From positions 62,001 to 126,000 of the forward strand of contig NZ_KB898188.1 of assembly GCF_000377505.1 (NCBI RefSeq): a DNA stretch of 64,000 bases. Reading direction: 5' to 3'. The position numbers and the translations under genes were made by a program. The stretch's first letter is position 1. Each line of letters begins with the position of its first letter. The notes beneath the pieces were generated by a model. That model did no database searches. It was not told where the DNA came from and saw nothing but the letters and a program-made list of their open reading frames with translations. Of this stretch, positions 46,411-56,182 are shown piece after piece. Origin of the DNA: Paenibacillus massiliensis 2301065 = DSM 16942 (lineage in GTDB: Bacteria > Bacillota > Bacilli > Paenibacillales > Paenibacillaceae).

Positions 46411-47838
46411 TCATTGAACAAAGGGAAATAACAGCTTCTGGTTATCCATCCAGAACATATTCTCGGTGCTGACCACTCTCGTCTCCAGCGTAATCTGTGG
46501 CTGTACCTGCTCACCATTCAGATACGCTGTCGCTTGTTGAACGCCAAGATAGCCTGCACTGAAGCCATTGTGAACGACCAGACGGCGTATAATTCCCTCC
46601 TGTAGTTGCTCCAGTTGCTCACGTTCACTCCCGAACCCTACGATCGGAATGCCGTTGTGGGAACTGCATTGCTCGGCAGCACTCCGTGCAGCAATAATGC
46701 TCGCCGACTCATCCAGAGCGATCATCCCAATGGACCTAGCAGGCTCTGCTGGTGAATTCGCATTCGTCTGTTGATCCGGCTTGGCGCATTGAGCATGAAG
46801 CCATTGCTCAATATGCAGCTGGCACGACGCCTCATCCTGACAAGCCAACTGAGACTCGACTTGCAGCTGTGGATACTGCTGCTGGAGGATCTCCCGTACT
46901 CCTTGTTCACGCTCAGCGAGAGCATAGCTATCTATACTCAAGCCCGGATAAGTGTTTTGACCTGCATTTTGACCTGCATTTTGACCTGCATTTTGACCTG
47001 CGTCATGATCTGTTTTCTGATCTGTAATTTGATTTGCGTCTCGATCTGTATTCCGGCCTGTATTCTGATTCGTTTGTTGAGTCATTTGCTTAGGATTGGT
47101 TTGATCCGCGACCCGAGCCGTATCCTGAGTAATGCCAAGTAACAGCACCCTTCCCCTACCCTCTAGCAGCTCCCCCATGGCTTGCCCAGCCTGACGACCA
47201 GCTGCATGATGATCCATCGAAATACTGCTGGTAACTCCTTGCACATGTTGAGCATTCAGTGATATAACCGGAATCGTCTTGCCCTTCTGTCCTGTAATGG
47301 CAGCTACCTCGCGAATGGCTTGCTCCAATCCACGATCGCTTTCCGGATTCAAAATGATTGCCGTGGCACCCAACTCCAGAGCATGGGCCACTGCTGCAGC
47401 TTGAGCCGATTGCTCATCAACTTTGGCTTGTGAGTGGGCAGCATCGAATGCAATGATGGGCTTCGTATAGAGTGTTGTCGTGGCACTATCGGAATTAGCA
47501 GTTTCCTTCGTATTGCTGGCCTCTACCATCGCACCATGTTCTTGTGAAGAGTCCCTTGCGGCCGTGGTCATTTCCACCGTAATCAGCTCTGCCCCCAGCT
47601 CCCTGGCAGCAGATTCGGCTCCGAACTGTACCGCATCGGATACACTTTTACTCCCTGCCGGGGTAATGAGTGCAATACGATAGACATGTGGCTCAGCATC
47701 GCTAGATGAATAGCTACAGCTAGTCAGCAGCAGACCCAACATAATGAATAATGGCACCCGTACCCAATTGAACCTGAGCCTACTATCTACATTTCCTCTC
47801 GTTGTACAATCGTTTTCGCGACGGATGATCCCTTTCAT
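46411..47838 (-). CDS. Sugar-binding sensor lipoprotein with tandem-repeat insert
   Basis: 475 aa. Signal peptide with lipobox LLLTSC, then a periplasmic-binding-protein (type I) fold: YRIALITPAG, ELGATAIILNPES, ITGQKGKTIPVISLNAQH, GMIALDES. It likely senses sugar for the adjacent kinase. Between the two PBP lobes the chain carries about 55 residues of Gln/Asn/Asp/Thr tetrapeptides, including AGQN four times in a row, coded by a 12-base tandem repeat. Start ATG overlaps the kinase stop by four bases (ATGA). Confidence 0.85.
   Translation of the reverse strand: MKGIIRRENDCTTRGNVDSRLRFNWVRVPLFIMLGLLLTSCSYSSSDAEPHVYRIALITPAGSKSVSDAVQFGAESAARELGAELITVEMTTAARDSSQEHGAMVEASNTKETANSDSATTTLYTKPIIAFDAAHSQAKVDEQSAQAAAVAHALELGATAIILNPESDRGLEQAIREVAAITGQKGKTIPVISLNAQHVQGVTSSISMDHHAAGRQAGQAMGELLEGRGRVLLLGITQDTARVADQTNPKQMTQQTNQNTGRNTDRDANQITDQKTDHDAGQNAGQNAGQNAGQNTYPGLSIDSYALAEREQGVREILQQQYPQLQVESQLACQDEASCQLHIEQWLHAQCAKPDQQTNANSPAEPARSIGMIALDESASIIAARSAAEQCSSHNGIPIVGFGSEREQLEQLQEGIIRRLVVHNGFSAGYLGVQQATAYLNGEQVQPQITLETRVVSTENMFWMDNQKLLFPFVQ
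46959..47126 (-). repeat. 12-bp coding tandem repeat in the sensor lipoprotein
   Basis: About fourteen consecutive 12-base units. Units 1-3 are identical (GACCTGCATTTT, 46959-46994). Units 4-9 are near matches (GATCTGTATTCC type), and units 10-14 (to 47126) are faint. The array keeps frame and encodes 4-residue units. The graded decay suggests growth from the 46959 end. Confidence 0.88.
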
Positions 47839-49664
47839 TGAGAATGCTCCTCTCCTACGTCGTGGACGGGTCTGACGGGGAGTCGGATGGTCACGACTGT
47901 CCCTTCCTCCAATTCGCTGTCAAATGTCAAGCCGTAACCTTCGCCATACACCAGGCGAATCCGATCATGAACATTCCGAACCGCCACACCTGAACCGGCT
48001 CCGCTCTTAACCACAGGCTTACCGGTGAATAACCGCTTCATTTGCTCCTCAGACATACCCATGCCATTATCACTAACCTCGATATATAGCAATTGCTCAT
48101 TGGTGTACGTACGTATTTGGATGAAGCCCTCATCGCCCAATCCCTCAATACCGTGTACAATCGCGTTCTCTACCAATGGTTGTAGAATCAGCTTCAGTGT
48201 GGTGCAATCCAATGTCTGCTCCTCGGCATCTATGTGGAATTGGAACTTCTGCTTGAAGCGCATCTGCTGAATCGTCAAATAATGATAGACATGCTCCAGC
48301 TCTTCGCGAACGGTAATGATAGTACGTCCTTGGCTTAAGCTTAGGCGGAAGAGCTTGGAAAGCGAGGTAATCATCGTGATTACTTCCTCGTTACGACTCA
48401 TGCCAACCATCCGTACGACCGAATTCAGCGTATTGTACAAAAAATGGGGGTTAATCTGTGCCTGTAATGCTGCCAGCTCCAATTGGCGCTTCTGCTCCTG
48501 CTCCCGAATAATCTCATCCATCAGCGTCCGAATCTGACTGACCATAAGATTGAAACGTCTGGACAGCTGCTGCACCTCCAGCGGTCCCGTCATCGGCAGC
48601 TCTACATTGAAGTCTCCCTGCTCTACGGTCTTCATCCGGCGTTCCATTCGACGGATCGGCCTCGTTAACGTCGTGGATAGCAATATCGAAATGATAATGA
48701 CCAGCACCAGAACCACGACCAACATGCGCAACAAATAAGCTGTTACCTCGTGACGGGTCGTCATGATCTCCTCCTTGTAGGCGACCCCAACAATTTTCCA
48801 GCCGATATTGGCGACGGATTTGACAGCATTCAAGCGCTGCTGCCCTTCCGCTGTATCCTCATAAGTGCCCGTCGCAACCAGCGCTTGCTCGATATTTTCC
48901 CGCTTCAGCCCCATGTACATAAGCTGCTGCTGCGGATGATAGACGATATTGCCTGCACTCTCATCAATAATGTACACGTAGCCACGCTGACCTAGGCTTA
49001 CACGACGACTGAGCTCGTCGATCTGCTTGAAGTTGATATCTACCAGTAAAATCACCTGCTCATCCTGACCATTTCGCCGGACGGTTATGCCTTTGCTCAT
49101 CGAGACTACCCACGGATATGAGCCTGCGTACATATTCTGAATATGCGGCAGCGAGAAGCTCAAGTGATCAGGCACACGCAACGCGGACTGGAACCAGCCC
49201 TGTTGGGTAATATGCGCACTGCTTCTCAATTCGGCAGCTGGTCGATTTTTGAGCAATCCTCCCTCCTGATCCAGCAGGGTGATTGATATGATATCCTCAC
49301 GACTACTTAAGAGGGTATCCAGTTGCTTATCTACCTGTTGCCCCTGCCAGTCACCGTCCGCCAGCATATGCTCCTCAATCGCACGATACACGTGGGACAT
49401 GCCCCGGACGTAGTCCTCCAGATTGTAGCTGACCTGGTCTACTATCTGCCGGGTTGCAAGCTCTGCGCTGCGCTCGGCAGCTCGCGTGAACTGGTTATAC
49501 AGCAGCATCGACGTTACAGTTAGCACGATGACCATGAATGCGGAGAACGATCTCGTAATAATCGTACCGATGCTTTTCGCACCTATGAATTGTACCGGAT
49601 CGGAGAATCGGCGGTTGATAGATCGCAGTAGCAATGCCCCTCTGTCTCCTAACCAGCGCTTCAT
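47835..49664 (-). CDS. Sensor histidine kinase, YesM type
   Basis: 609 aa. TM1 34-56, extracellular dCache-like domain, TM2 at about 305-330, HAMP, then a His_kinase domain with phospho-His H407 in QINPHFLYNTLN and HATPase with ENAIVHG, DNGMGM and GSGVAVRNVHDR. Start ATG 49664 (MKRWLGD) follows GAGGAGC and overlaps the response regulator stop by four bases. With the downstream lipoprotein and regulator it makes a three-part sugar-sensing system. Confidence 0.92.
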   Translation of the reverse strand: MKRWLGDRGALLLRSINRRFSDPVQFIGAKSIGTIITRSFSAFMVIVLTVTSMLLYNQFTRAAERSAELATRQIVDQVSYNLEDYVRGMSHVYRAIEEHMLADGDWQGQQVDKQLDTLLSSREDIISITLLDQEGGLLKNRPAAELRSSAHITQQGWFQSALRVPDHLSFSLPHIQNMYAGSYPWVVSMSKGITVRRNGQDEQVILLVDINFKQIDELSRRVSLGQRGYVYIIDESAGNIVYHPQQQLMYMGLKRENIEQALVATGTYEDTAEGQQRLNAVKSVANIGWKIVGVAYKEEIMTTRHEVTAYLLRMLVVVLVLVIIISILLSTTLTRPIRRMERRMKTVEQGDFNVELPMTGPLEVQQLSRRFNLMVSQIRTLMDEIIREQEQKRQLELAALQAQINPHFLYNTLNSVVRMVGMSRNEEVITMITSLSKLFRLSLSQGRTIITVREELEHVYHYLTIQQMRFKQKFQFHIDAEEQTLDCTTLKLILQPLVENAIVHGIEGLGDEGFIQIRTYTNEQLLYIEVSDNGMGMSEEQMKRLFTGKPVVKSGAGSGVAVRNVHDRIRLVYGEGYGLTFDSELEEGTVVTIRLPVRPVHDVGEEHSQ

Positions 49665-51331
49665 ATATGACGCTCCTCGCCTTCCGCCCGTTCTGCCTGC
49701 TTGCGGTATTCCTTGGGGGAGACGCCAACTTGCTTTTTGAAGCAAAAGCTAAAATAATTCGGCTCCGCAAAGCCCACCTCCGCCGCAATCTCGAAGGACT
49801 TCAGCTCCGTCGAGCGGAGCAGGCGCTTCGCCTCCTCCATCCGTAGCTGCATCAAATATTGCAGGAAGGTCAGCTGAACTTCTTTCTTGAAAATGCTGCA
49901 AAAGTACCCCTGACTGATATGGAGATGGCTGCATACCTTTTGAATGGACAATTCCGGGTCTCTGTAATGCGCCTTGGTGTACTGCAAAGCCTGGTCGATC
50001 ATATCCCGGTAAGCATGCTGGCGACCGGAGGCGATCCGCCTCTGCACCAACTGACAGATATCGCGCAGTCTGCGCTTGGCCTCCTCCAATCCAGCCAGCT
50101 TGAGCAGCTCTGCGTAGACCTGGAAACCTGCCCCGAACAATTCCTCCAGCTCCTCACCCGAGGACAGGGTGGCTTTCCATACGGTCGTAACAACTTCAAT
50201 GAGATAAAGCTGTATATCATGGCTACCATGCTGGCGGGTTACTTCGGCGAAGATCGTATCCAGAGCCTCTTCCAGCTCGTCCTCGGTGCCTGCCTTCAGG
50301 CAGCGGGTCAGCATTTGCTGCTTCAGTTCATCGAACCGCAGCTGCCCGCCTGCTCGTCGCTCGACCTCATCAATGTAGATCAGTCGATCGGTACCAGGTA
50401 CCAGACGATAATCCAGGGCCAGCATCGCATCCGTATAAGAATGCGTCAGCAGACCCAGGGAATCGACGAGCGAGCCTGCACCAATCGTAACTGCCAGCCG
50501 TAAATAATGATTCATGCTGCGCAGCACACGATCAAGCGCTTCCTGACGCTCCAGCTCACGCTCATTAAGGCCGTCCCGATCAATGAACAGCAATACGATC
50601 ATATCCTGATGCCAGAATACATAGCCTGCACCGAATTCATTCCACACCTCACTCGCAATATTCAGGGCAGCGAATTGCTTAAGCTCTGCATCCTTCCATA
50701 GCACGATAGCTGTATCGTCGGCTTCCTCTCCCGTTTGTCCAGACCTCCTATCCGTCTCGTTCTTATGTAATGTCAATACAGAAATGCTGTATCTGAAGCC
50801 TGTGAGGTCAAGGTCCAGTTGCCTTGCTTTATCGTGTACGTAGTCCTCTGATCGCTGTCTATATAACAAGGAGGCCAGAAAATTTGATTGTAGCAGTGGA
50901 AGGCTATTGTGATAGTACTCTTTCAGCTTTCGTAAATTCTCCCTTTCTGCTACATCCGCAGCCATCTGTGAACGTAGACGAGTCAATAGTTCCGTCAGAT
51001 GTCCTGCTGAGAAAGGCTTCAGCAGATATTCGTCTACGCTAAGGGATACTGCTTGCCGGGCATAATCAAATTCATCGTATCCCGTCAATATGACTAGCTT
51101 AATGAGTGGATTGTGCCTACGCAGCTCGTGGGCCAACTCCAGACCGTTCATGAAGGGCATGCTGATATCCGTAATTACAATATCGGGTTCCACCCGCTCT
51201 GCTAGCTCCAAGGCTTCCCTTCCATTCTCGGCAAGTCCCACAATTCGAAGGCCCAATGCCTCCCAATCAATCTCCAGCACAAGTCCTTCTCTTACATCCT
51301 CTTCGTCATCTACCAGCAATACCCGATACAT
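49661..51331 (-). CDS. Response regulator, YesN/AraC type
   Basis: 556 aa. REC domain (1-120) with D8, D9 and phosphoacceptor D55 (VITDISMPF). A variable middle follows. The C-terminal AraC double HTH (about 445-545) has HLHISQGYFCSIFKKEVQ and the closing FSFCFKKQVGVSPKEYRKQ. GGGAGG precedes ATG 51331. First gene of the minus run; two cre-like sites lie in the divergent promoter region. Confidence 0.93.
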   Translation of the reverse strand: MYRVLLVDDEEDVREGLVLEIDWEALGLRIVGLAENGREALELAERVEPDIVITDISMPFMNGLELAHELRRHNPLIKLVILTGYDEFDYARQAVSLSVDEYLLKPFSAGHLTELLTRLRSQMAADVAERENLRKLKEYYHNSLPLLQSNFLASLLYRQRSEDYVHDKARQLDLDLTGFRYSISVLTLHKNETDRRSGQTGEEADDTAIVLWKDAELKQFAALNIASEVWNEFGAGYVFWHQDMIVLLFIDRDGLNERELERQEALDRVLRSMNHYLRLAVTIGAGSLVDSLGLLTHSYTDAMLALDYRLVPGTDRLIYIDEVERRAGGQLRFDELKQQMLTRCLKAGTEDELEEALDTIFAEVTRQHGSHDIQLYLIEVVTTVWKATLSSGEELEELFGAGFQVYAELLKLAGLEEAKRRLRDICQLVQRRIASGRQHAYRDMIDQALQYTKAHYRDPELSIQKVCSHLHISQGYFCSIFKKEVQLTFLQYLMQLRMEEAKRLLRSTELKSFEIAAEVGFAEPNYFSFCFKKQVGVSPKEYRKQAERAEGEERHI

Positions 51332-51432
51332 GGGGATATGCCTCCCTTACCTCTAAAATGAATGAGCAGCGCCTGCTCCAAAATCATATGTGTGAAGTGC
51401 CCGGACATTACTATACAATAGATTCGAAATAT

Positions 51433-51446
51433 TGTAACCGCTTACC
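51433..51446 (+). promoter_or_regulatory. Cre-like site 1 in the divergent promoter region
   Basis: TGTAACCGCTTACC, 13 of 14 consensus positions. It sits about 100 bases upstream of the response regulator start and 127 before the divergent regulator. Confidence 0.45.
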
Positions 51447-51522
51447 TTTTTTTTGTTCTATAAGCCCCTTTGTCAATAAATGATAGTCTCTGCCTCGGAT
51501 CTATATTATGATAGTGGATAAA

Positions 51523-51536
51523 TAATAGCGCTTACA
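51523..51536 (-). promoter_or_regulatory. Cre-like site 2 in the divergent promoter region
   Basis: Read on the minus strand it is TGTAAGCGCTATTA, one mismatch. It lies 37 bases before the membrane AraC regulator. Confidence 0.45.
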
Positions 51537-51572
51537 TTCCTGTGATTCACAGTAGATGGGGGTTCGGAGTCA

Positions 51573-53867
51573 ATGAATTGGACGAAATCCAAATATGTTC
51601 GGACACTTATGATGTTCGGATTGCTTCTGGGAACAGTGCCGCTTGTTCTGCTTGGAATACTGTCCACGCTGAAGGCAAATGGCATTATTGAACAAAAGGT
51701 CAATGAAGGTACTATGCAGACGCTCACACAGACACAACTGAAGGTCGAGCAGATTATTCAGATGATTGACAACTCCATCACACAATTTTCCAATACTACA
51801 GTCATCAATCAATCCTTCCATCGGGATCTGGGGGTGATGGATTACCTTGCCATCGAACAGATGAAGGAGGGTCTATATCGGCTGCAGACCTATGATCTAG
51901 GGATAAGCGATGTGTATCTGGTAAATCAGCAGCACGGATGGCTCATCTCTAACAATGGCTTCAGTTCCGTGAACAAGGAGCCTCTTGTACAACAACTGCT
52001 GGAGCAGAACGACCCCTCCCTATTAACACAATGGATTACTGAATTCCATGGAGATCAGACCGAACGGATTTATCTGATGAAAAAGCTACCAATTAATACT
52101 CTGAAGAACCCCACGGGTCTCATCATCGCAGAGATCCCCGTGGCAAGACTGCAAAAGCTGCTCCCTCCAGCTAAAGGCGAAGCAGTCTCGTTAATTCTTG
52201 ATGCGTATAATACACCATTGGCTTCCGTAGGCACTTTAGCGTATCCGCCCGACTGGTTCACAGATTATGTCAGCCATCAAGCAAGCGTGTATCCAGACAC
52301 GAATACGTTAAGACTCGATATGGACGGCGTTAAGACCAGTATTACGTACCGTAAATCCGCATACAACGGATGGACCTACGTCTCCCTCGTATCGATTGAA
52401 GAAATGACCAAGGATGCCAAATCCATAAGCTGGTATACACTATCTCTCTCTACCGTGATGCTGCTAATTGTCTTCTTGCTAGCCATATTCGGCTCAAGAC
52501 GCATGTACATTCCCATTCGCAACATTATGGATTCTGTATTCGTTGGTACTGCGACTCCTAAGCTGACTCCGGCGAGCGATGAGTTCAAGCTTATCACTGA
52601 CCATATTCATTCTCTACATTCCACACATTCGGAGCTACGCGCCCGGATCGTTGGTCAGACTGGACAGCTGAGAGCTTTTTTTGTCCGCAAGCTGCTGCTT
52701 GGAGAGATCAAACAACGGGAGGTTACAGAACGCTTGGATCAGCTTGGTTACAGCTTCAGAGAGGGCTTCTTCTGTGTGCTGACTGTTCGGATCGACTCTC
52801 TTGAAGAAAGTCGCTATGAAGAGCAGGATAAGGACTTGTTGATGTTCGCAATTAATAACATTGTGAATGATCTTCTAGGAGACTCCCATCAACTTCCCCC
52901 AGTTGTGATGAGGGAGCACCAGACTACGATATTGCATAATCCGCATCATCTGGGGGAAATTTCCGATGTGGAGGCAACGAATACCATTTATCATTGGGGA
53001 GAAATCATTCAGTCTACGGTAGCGAAGATCTTGCATTTGAATGTCAGTATCGGCATCAGTCGGACATACCAAGGGTTAGAGCATTCTGGCGAGGCCTATC
53101 TGGAAAGCCTGGAAGCCTTGCATTACAGGATTAGACTCGGAGAATCCTCCGTGCTGTATTTAGACGATGTACTGCCGAATCATAAAATTCGAGCTTCCTA
53201 CCCAGAATGGCTGGAAAAACAGCTCTTTGATGCCATCAAGGCCTCAGACACCGATAATTCCCGCCTGCTTTTGAAGGAACTTCTACAACTCTTGCTTAAG
53301 GACAATCAGCGTCATCAAGACTTTCAACTGGTCCTGTACAGGCTGCTCATTGATATCATCAGGGAGTTCATTCAGGACCGTGAGTCAGACTCTCCAATCG
53401 TACTGGGTGAACGGCATTTGTTCGATGAAATATCACATTTGCGCACCGTAGTAGAAATGGAAGACTGGTTCATGTTCGCATTGGTCCATCCGATTATCAA
53501 CCACATGAGCTCGGCGCTGGACTCACGCAATACCAACATCTCGGATCGAATGCTAGAAATAATACACAGCGAATTCGAACAGGAGCTGAGTCTTGAGGTC
53601 TGTGCATCCAGGCTCAATTATCATCCGAATTATCTCAAGACCGTATTCCGTAAGGAGACGGGAGTGAGTTTTAGTGAATACGTATCCCGCTACAGACTCA
53701 ATAAAGCCAAAGAATGGCTATGCAACACGGAGATGAAGGTCGGAGAAATTGCCGAACGACTCAGATACCAGAATTCGCAAAATTTCATTCGTTACTTTCG
53801 CAAAATGGAGGATATCACGCCTGGTGAATATCGCAAAAAGATACGTATGGGCGAATATCAAAGCTAG
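51573..53867 (+). CDS. Membrane-bound AraC-family regulator (YesS-like)
   Basis: 764 aa. TM1 at about 10-30, extracellular sensor (about 35-290), TM2 at about 292-312, then a cytoplasmic linker and C-terminal AraC HTH (about 665-760), with LNYHPNYLKTVFRKETGVSFSEY and LRYQNSQNFIRYFRKMEDITP. Similar to B. subtilis YesS, a regulator of pectin or rhamnogalacturonan genes. It precedes a toroid enzyme and oligosaccharide ABC genes, likely its targets. ATG 51573 has GGGGG nearby. Confidence 0.9.
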   Translation: MNWTKSKYVRTLMMFGLLLGTVPLVLLGILSTLKANGIIEQKVNEGTMQTLTQTQLKVEQIIQMIDNSITQFSNTTVINQSFHRDLGVMDYLAIEQMKEGLYRLQTYDLGISDVYLVNQQHGWLISNNGFSSVNKEPLVQQLLEQNDPSLLTQWITEFHGDQTERIYLMKKLPINTLKNPTGLIIAEIPVARLQKLLPPAKGEAVSLILDAYNTPLASVGTLAYPPDWFTDYVSHQASVYPDTNTLRLDMDGVKTSITYRKSAYNGWTYVSLVSIEEMTKDAKSISWYTLSLSTVMLLIVFLLAIFGSRRMYIPIRNIMDSVFVGTATPKLTPASDEFKLITDHIHSLHSTHSELRARIVGQTGQLRAFFVRKLLLGEIKQREVTERLDQLGYSFREGFFCVLTVRIDSLEESRYEEQDKDLLMFAINNIVNDLLGDSHQLPPVVMREHQTTILHNPHHLGEISDVEATNTIYHWGEIIQSTVAKILHLNVSIGISRTYQGLEHSGEAYLESLEALHYRIRLGESSVLYLDDVLPNHKIRASYPEWLEKQLFDAIKASDTDNSRLLLKELLQLLLKDNQRHQDFQLVLYRLLIDIIREFIQDRESDSPIVLGERHLFDEISHLRTVVEMEDWFMFALVHPIINHMSSALDSRNTNISDRMLEIIHSEFEQELSLEVCASRLNYHPNYLKTVFRKETGVSFSEYVSRYRLNKAKEWLCNTEMKVGEIAERLRYQNSQNFIRYFRKMEDITPGEYRKKIRMGEYQS

Positions 53868-54199
53868 TAGACCCCCGAGCTCTGTTCTCCTCCCTCCTCT
53901 GCTTTTCTTGTCTCTGCTCTCCGCTGCATCATAATCCACAACACCGAAGGTGTGGCTGCCTTCGGTGTTTGTGGTGTTTGTGTTTGTGGTGTTTGTCGCG
54001 CTCCTCACGAGTCTAGTCGCAATCATCATTGGATCTATCTATACGGTTGGCCCCCAATCTCACTGGTAATATGCCATGAGGATTGTTCTTCAGGGGCAAG
54101 TTGACAAGTCTTCCCTCATGATTATAGATGTTGCTCCAATCAGCGTATATCGTTAGTGCGTAAGATGCATGTACAAGTCAACAGGAGGGGAAGGGCACA
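53868..54199. other. Gap between YesS-like gene and toroid gene
   Basis: Starts with a terminator and a GTGTTTGTG-rich stretch. No gene seen. It may hold the promoter of the enzyme-transporter operon; none assigned. Confidence 0.4.
53941..53998 (+). terminator. Terminator after the YesS-like gene
   Basis: ACACCGAAGG pairs with CCTTCGGTGT, followed by a T/G-rich tail made of a short repeat (TGTTTGTGG-like, four times). Confidence 0.7.
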
Positions 54200-55948
54200 A
54201 TGAATGAAGCATATTCACAGATTCTTCGAGTGAACGAGTATTATACCTTGAGTGGAATGGAACTGCAGGTACTGGAGCAGGGGAGTAAATACATAGGCGG
54301 AATCATGGACGAGCATACGGGCATTCCGCGGCCAAATCACGGTAGCTCAGCCAGCACACTGGCAACATACGCTGCCTCGATTGTAAATCCCGCATCATCA
54401 TATTATCATCACATCGAACTGCTGGAGAGACTTAAGCTGTTGGCCCAATTCATGCTGAACAGACAGCATGAGGACGGCACGATCTCACTGGGCTCCACCA
54501 ATTATCATTCCCCACCAGATACGGGCTTCGTTATCAATGGGCTGGCGCAAGTCGTCAAGCTGCTGGAGCAGGATGGATGGGAGATGCTGATGCCTGTACG
54601 TGACCAACTGCTTCAATTCATGGAGCGAGCGATGCCTGCCATGTTGACTGGCGGTTGTCACACACCGAATCACCGCTGGGTGCTGGCCTCCGCACTTGCT
54701 CAGCTCTACGACAGATTCGGTTATTCTGCTCTGCTGGAGCGCGCGCAATCATGGCTTGCCGAGGGCCTTGATATTACCCACGACGGGGAATGGACAGAGC
54801 GCAGTAACGGTATTTACAATGCGGTAAGTGATATCTCCCTGTATCACGCTGCTATCCTCCTGGAGCGTCCCGAGCTGCTAGAAGCGGTCAGAAAGAACCT
54901 GCGGATGATGCAATATCTTGTGTACCCATCCGGGGAGGTCATTACAGACTATTCCGGTCGTCAGGATTTCGGAGTGACCAGCGATCTCTCATCCTACTAC
55001 CCGATCTGCGCATTAATGGCCGTCACGGATCAGGACCCCCACTTTGCAGCCATGTCTGATCTTGCAGCCTCCTGCATATCTGACCCTGGAAGTGTGAACA
55101 ACCACTACATGCTTACCCGATTATTGCATCCAGAGCTGGATCTGGTTGGAATGGTACGCAAGCCGCTCCCAGATAGCTATCATGTTGTGCTGAACCAACA
55201 ATACCCGCTGGCAACCAACCTAGCCAGAGCCAGTACAACAGGGTACAATTCTATCCTGCACAGCTCCGATCATCCCGCCTTCGGCGCACCAGTTGTCCGT
55301 ATTCGCGAAGGTCAGACGAGTATTACGATCATGTCACACACCCCCTCTTTTCTTGCCTTGCGGCATGGTCAGGCTCGCCTGCTTGGTATGAAGCTGACCA
55401 CGGCTTTTACGCCAGGAATCGTCATGTTTGATGAATTCACACCGACGGAGGGCGGATATATTTTACGTAAGGTGATGGAAAAGGGGTACAACGGGCCTAT
55501 ACCTAGCGAGCTGCTGCCTTTGACAACCGATTATGGGAAAGAAACAAGTCCCTGGAGTCTGCTCCCCCACCAGCATCGGCCCCTTACCCATCTGCAACGG
55601 CATTGGCTGCAGGCCAATGTACAAGTTGAGGCCAATGGCTGGTCCATCAGGCTGCAGTCCAGCGAGGAGGAGGACTTGTTCACCCAATTCACTCTGATCT
55701 TTGGGGAAGAGGGTGAGCTATCGGGTGAGTGTATAGAAGAGTTTCAACAGGATCAGTTCTTCTGGAAGGAGGGTACCGCTCTGTATACCCATGGAAAAGA
55801 TCAGATCCGTATCTCTTCTGGTGCCTTCGAGCATCGACTGACGGTCCTGCGCAATGATATACAACCCTCTCGTGGCAAGCTACTAGTCATGAATCTGCTT
55901 ACTCCGGTGGATATCACCTTGCATTTGGAATTGCTGTCTACCCATTGA
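54200..55948 (+). CDS. Cytoplasmic toroid protein, putative polysaccharide-degrading enzyme
   Basis: 582 aa without signal peptide, so it should act on imported sugars. The N-terminal two thirds look like an alpha/alpha toroid (LKLLAQFMLNRQHEDGTISL, NHRWVLASALAQLYDRFG, EWTERSNGIYNAVSDISLYH). The C-terminal third is beta-rich, as in heparinase II/III-like lyases and some uronyl hydrolases. I do not recognise a named family. It lies between a YesS-like regulator and an Lpl/Ytc-type importer. AGGAGGGG precedes ATG 54200. Confidence 0.7.
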   Translation: MNEAYSQILRVNEYYTLSGMELQVLEQGSKYIGGIMDEHTGIPRPNHGSSASTLATYAASIVNPASSYYHHIELLERLKLLAQFMLNRQHEDGTISLGSTNYHSPPDTGFVINGLAQVVKLLEQDGWEMLMPVRDQLLQFMERAMPAMLTGGCHTPNHRWVLASALAQLYDRFGYSALLERAQSWLAEGLDITHDGEWTERSNGIYNAVSDISLYHAAILLERPELLEAVRKNLRMMQYLVYPSGEVITDYSGRQDFGVTSDLSSYYPICALMAVTDQDPHFAAMSDLAASCISDPGSVNNHYMLTRLLHPELDLVGMVRKPLPDSYHVVLNQQYPLATNLARASTTGYNSILHSSDHPAFGAPVVRIREGQTSITIMSHTPSFLALRHGQARLLGMKLTTAFTPGIVMFDEFTPTEGGYILRKVMEKGYNGPIPSELLPLTTDYGKETSPWSLLPHQHRPLTHLQRHWLQANVQVEANGWSIRLQSSEEEDLFTQFTLIFGEEGELSGECIEEFQQDQFFWKEGTALYTHGKDQIRISSGAFEHRLTVLRNDIQPSRGKLLVMNLLTPVDITLHLELLSTH

Positions 55949-56121
55949 TCTGTTCGTTGTATTGGCTGCCACCATTAAGATTACAGGGATTCGATATCTG
56001 ATATGCCTGAACTGCCCTGATGATTATTCCGCAGGCTATAGAGATTATGCAATGTCTGGAGACCTCTCCTTCTGCCGGAGAGATTATAGACCGTTAGAGC
56101 GAACAAGCGCTAAGCTAAAAA

Positions 56122-56135
56122 TGTAAGCGCAATCA
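56122..56135 (+). promoter_or_regulatory. Cre-like site upstream of the oligosaccharide importer
   Basis: TGTAAGCGCAATCA, one mismatch to cre. It lies 48 bases before the first permease start. A CTCTCC-TTCTGCC-GGAGAG hairpin lies upstream at about 56066-56084. Confidence 0.4.
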
Positions 56136-56182
56136 ACTGCTTGTGTCCGTAATGCAGCCATGAATAAGGGAGGGACTATGCT

